Source: HRBIN15 sp039630445 (GTDB lineage Bacteria > Armatimonadota > Fimbriimonadia > Fimbriimonadales > GBS-DC). From it: DNA of 13,864 nt. The stretch covers positions 1 through 13,864 of the forward strand of contig JBCNVA010000019.1 of the NCBI GenBank assembly GCA_039630445.1, read 5' to 3'. A program made the translations under genes and the position numbers. Below are positions 12,934 to 13,864 of this stretch, piece after piece. The notes under the pieces were generated by a model. That model ran no database searches. It had not been told where the DNA came from and saw only the letters and a program-made list of their open reading frames with translations. Position 1 is the stretch's first letter. Each line of letters begins with the position of its first letter.

Positions 12934-12964
12934 AGACCACCCCTTTACCCTTGAGGGCGGTTTT
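12934..12964. terminator. Possible folC terminator hairpin overlapping the Uma2 stop
   Basis: ACCACCC (12936-12942) and GGGCGGT (12955-12961) pair with one A-C mismatch on the plus strand, or a G-U wobble on the minus strand, followed on the plus strand by TTTTCTC. It sits 5 nt after the folC stop and includes the Uma2 stop codon and last residues. Stem quality is modest and there is no full T-tract. Confidence 0.35.
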
Positions 12965-13643
12965 CTCCCGCTTCATCGTTTTCCTCAACACCTAACTCGC
13001 GCAGGCGCTGGGCAAGGCGTTCTGCGCGTTGCCGTTCTTGCTCCGCACGGGCAATCGCGGCGCGAAGGGCCGCTTTGACCTCCTCGAAGCGCACGAAACG
13101 GTTGCCTTCCGCATCGTAGACGCCCGGGTCATCGTCCTGTCCGCGCTCGAAACGGATGCCCAGCAGCGGGCTGACCCAGCCTTCCATGGTCTCAATCGGC
13201 TCCAGCAGCTCGCTCTTGCGAAGCGCACCGTACCACTGCCCCGTGTCGGGGTCATAAATGTAGTACTCCTGCACGCCGAAGCGGTCATAGAAGGCATATT
13301 TGAAGCCCCAATCAGCCAGCGTGTTGCCCGGCGAGGCGACCTCAAACACCACCTGTGGTGCGATGTTGCCCTCCTCCCATTGCTTGTAGGAGCCGCGGCG
13401 CCCTTTGGGGCGTCCCAGCACCACCATCACATCGGGCGCGGTGCGAATGTCGGGACGCCCCTCCACGGGATACCAGAACAGGTCCATCGCCACGAACACA
13501 TCGTCCCTATCGGCGAACATCGCCTCCAAGTTATCCTTCAGTAGGGTCATGACATTCGCCTGGGTCGTGTTATTCGCCATCGGTTGTCCGTCCGTTTCGG
13601 GGTAGACGATTTCGGTTTGTGGCTTTTGCTCGGTTGCCTGCAT
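12945..13643 (-). CDS. Uma2 family (DUF820) putative restriction-endonuclease-like protein
   Basis: 232 aa. Uma2 core of the PD-(D/E)XK superfamily: VAMDLFWYP (51-59), RTAPDVMVVLGRPKGRR (67-83) with Asp71, QVVFEVASPGNT (97-108) with Glu101, then Lys115 in FKYAFYDRFGVQEYYIYDPDTG (114-135), which forms the Lys-Tyr-GV-EYY block typical of the family. The C-terminal tail (about 190-218) is an Ala/Arg/Glu-rich coiled coil also common in Uma2 proteins. These are highly multiplied in cyanobacteria, Chloroflexota and Armatimonadota; physiological role unproven. ATG 13643 has GGGGGTGA upstream and a TACACT box at 18 nt; ATG at residue 22 (MANNTTQ) is an alternative. It begins 26 nt after the DAHP synthase stop on the same strand and may be cotranscribed with it. 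Confidence 0.9.
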   Translation of the reverse strand: MQATEQKPQTEIVYPETDGQPMANNTTQANVMTLLKDNLEAMFADRDDVFVAMDLFWYPVEGRPDIRTAPDVMVVLGRPKGRRGSYKQWEEGNIAPQVVFEVASPGNTLADWGFKYAFYDRFGVQEYYIYDPDTGQWYGALRKSELLEPIETMEGWVSPLLGIRFERGQDDDPGVYDAEGNRFVRFEEVKAALRAAIARAEQERQRAERLAQRLRELGVEENDEAGENRPQG

Positions 13644-13661
13644 GCTTGATCACCCCCTGCG

Positions 13662-13667
13662 AGTGTA
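13662..13667 (-). promoter_or_regulatory. Possible promoter -10 of the Uma2 gene
   Basis: TACACT on the minus strand (context AGGATACACT), 18 nt before ATG 13643, resembling the RGGTATAMT boxes elsewhere in the window. It adjoins the DAHP synthase stop codon. Weaker than the others and without a -35. Confidence 0.35.
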
Positions 13668-13669
13668 TC

Positions 13670-13864
13670 CTATTTGCTGGCGAAGGGGGCGAGTGCCGCC
13701 CGCACCGCATGAATCTGCGCCATCAACTGTGCGAATTCCTCGGGACGCAGCGACTGCGCCCCATCGGACAGGGCGCGCTCCGGCTGCGGATGGACCTCAA
13801 TCAGCAAGCCATCCGCGCCTGCCGCAACGGCTGCCAGCGCCACCGCAGGCACATAGCGGGCATG
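13670..13864 (-). CDS. aroF: 3-deoxy-7-phosphoheptulonate (DAHP) synthase, C-terminal part
   Basis: Only the last 64 codons are in the window; the start lies beyond 13864. The frame reads HARYVPAVALAAVAAGADGL then LIEVHPQPERALSDGAQSL and PEEFAQLM, the well-conserved C-terminal end of the AroF/AroG-related DAHP synthases that begin the shikimate pathway from PEP and erythrose 4-phosphate. The EVHPxPExALSDGxQSL block is diagnostic for this subfamily (KDO8P-synthase-like fold). The protein ends ALAPFASK, with TAG at 13672-13670. Any N-terminal regulatory or chorismate-mutase domain is not visible. Confidence 0.88.
   Translation of the reverse strand, partial: HARYVPAVALAAVAAGADGLLIEVHPQPERALSDGAQSLRPEEFAQLMAQIHAVRAALAPFASK

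Overview
This window is a GC-rich (roughly 60 percent by eye) bacterial chromosome segment with mostly ordinary housekeeping genes. An Omp85-family outer-membrane protein with a signal peptide indicates a diderm envelope. Several features together suggest an Armatimonadota (Fimbriimonadia-like) or similar thermophile-associated lineage: a DUF1501 Tat protein, a Uma2 nuclease, a DUF433/DUF5615 pair, a 'quinate 5-dehydrogenase-like' protein of the type I recall from Thermus, and C-terminal Asp/Asn EF-hand tails ending in FNFGxGC. This placement is inference; Chloroflexota and Deinococcota relatives are not excluded.

Layout. 1-54: the 3' end of an unidentified plus-strand gene. 55-354: no gene, but two structured DNA elements back to back, a MITE-like palindrome (65-225) and a four-hairpin quasi-palindrome (249-344) that probably also ends transcription from both sides. 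355-3664: a tight minus-strand operon glmU-prs-(quinate dehydrogenase-like), with an 11-nt overlap and a 3-nt gap. 3702-4587: an accessory island in which a DUF433/DUF5615 toxin-antitoxin-type pair (minus strand) lies between two plus-strand remnants of a dockerin/EF-hand-like protein tail that are 86 percent identical over 57 nt. 4594-7595: a MarR regulator divergent from a DUF3084 membrane/coiled-coil protein, which is translationally coupled to nfo (endonuclease IV).

7585-11480 (minus strand): an Omp85 protein, then a coiled-coil protein with 63-bp internal repeats and a nuclease-like C-terminus, then a Tat-exported DUF1501 protein that overlaps nfo tail to tail. 11545-12930: folC (plus strand), apparently leaderless, with a palindromic in-frame insertion. 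12945-13864 (minus strand): a Uma2-family nuclease and the 3' end of a DAHP synthase gene.

Functionally the core genes cover cell-wall precursor supply (glmU), PRPP (prs), aromatic amino acids (DAHP synthase), folate (folC), base-excision repair (nfo) and outer-membrane assembly (Omp85). A recurring -10 element of the form RGGTATAMT lies 6-24 nt upstream of many start codons, implying very short or absent 5' leaders. I see no phage, CRISPR array, rRNA or tRNA. The less ordinary signals are the paired EF-hand tails around the toxin-antitoxin pair, the palindromic insertion in folC, the structured repeats at the left end, and the short-leader promoter architecture.
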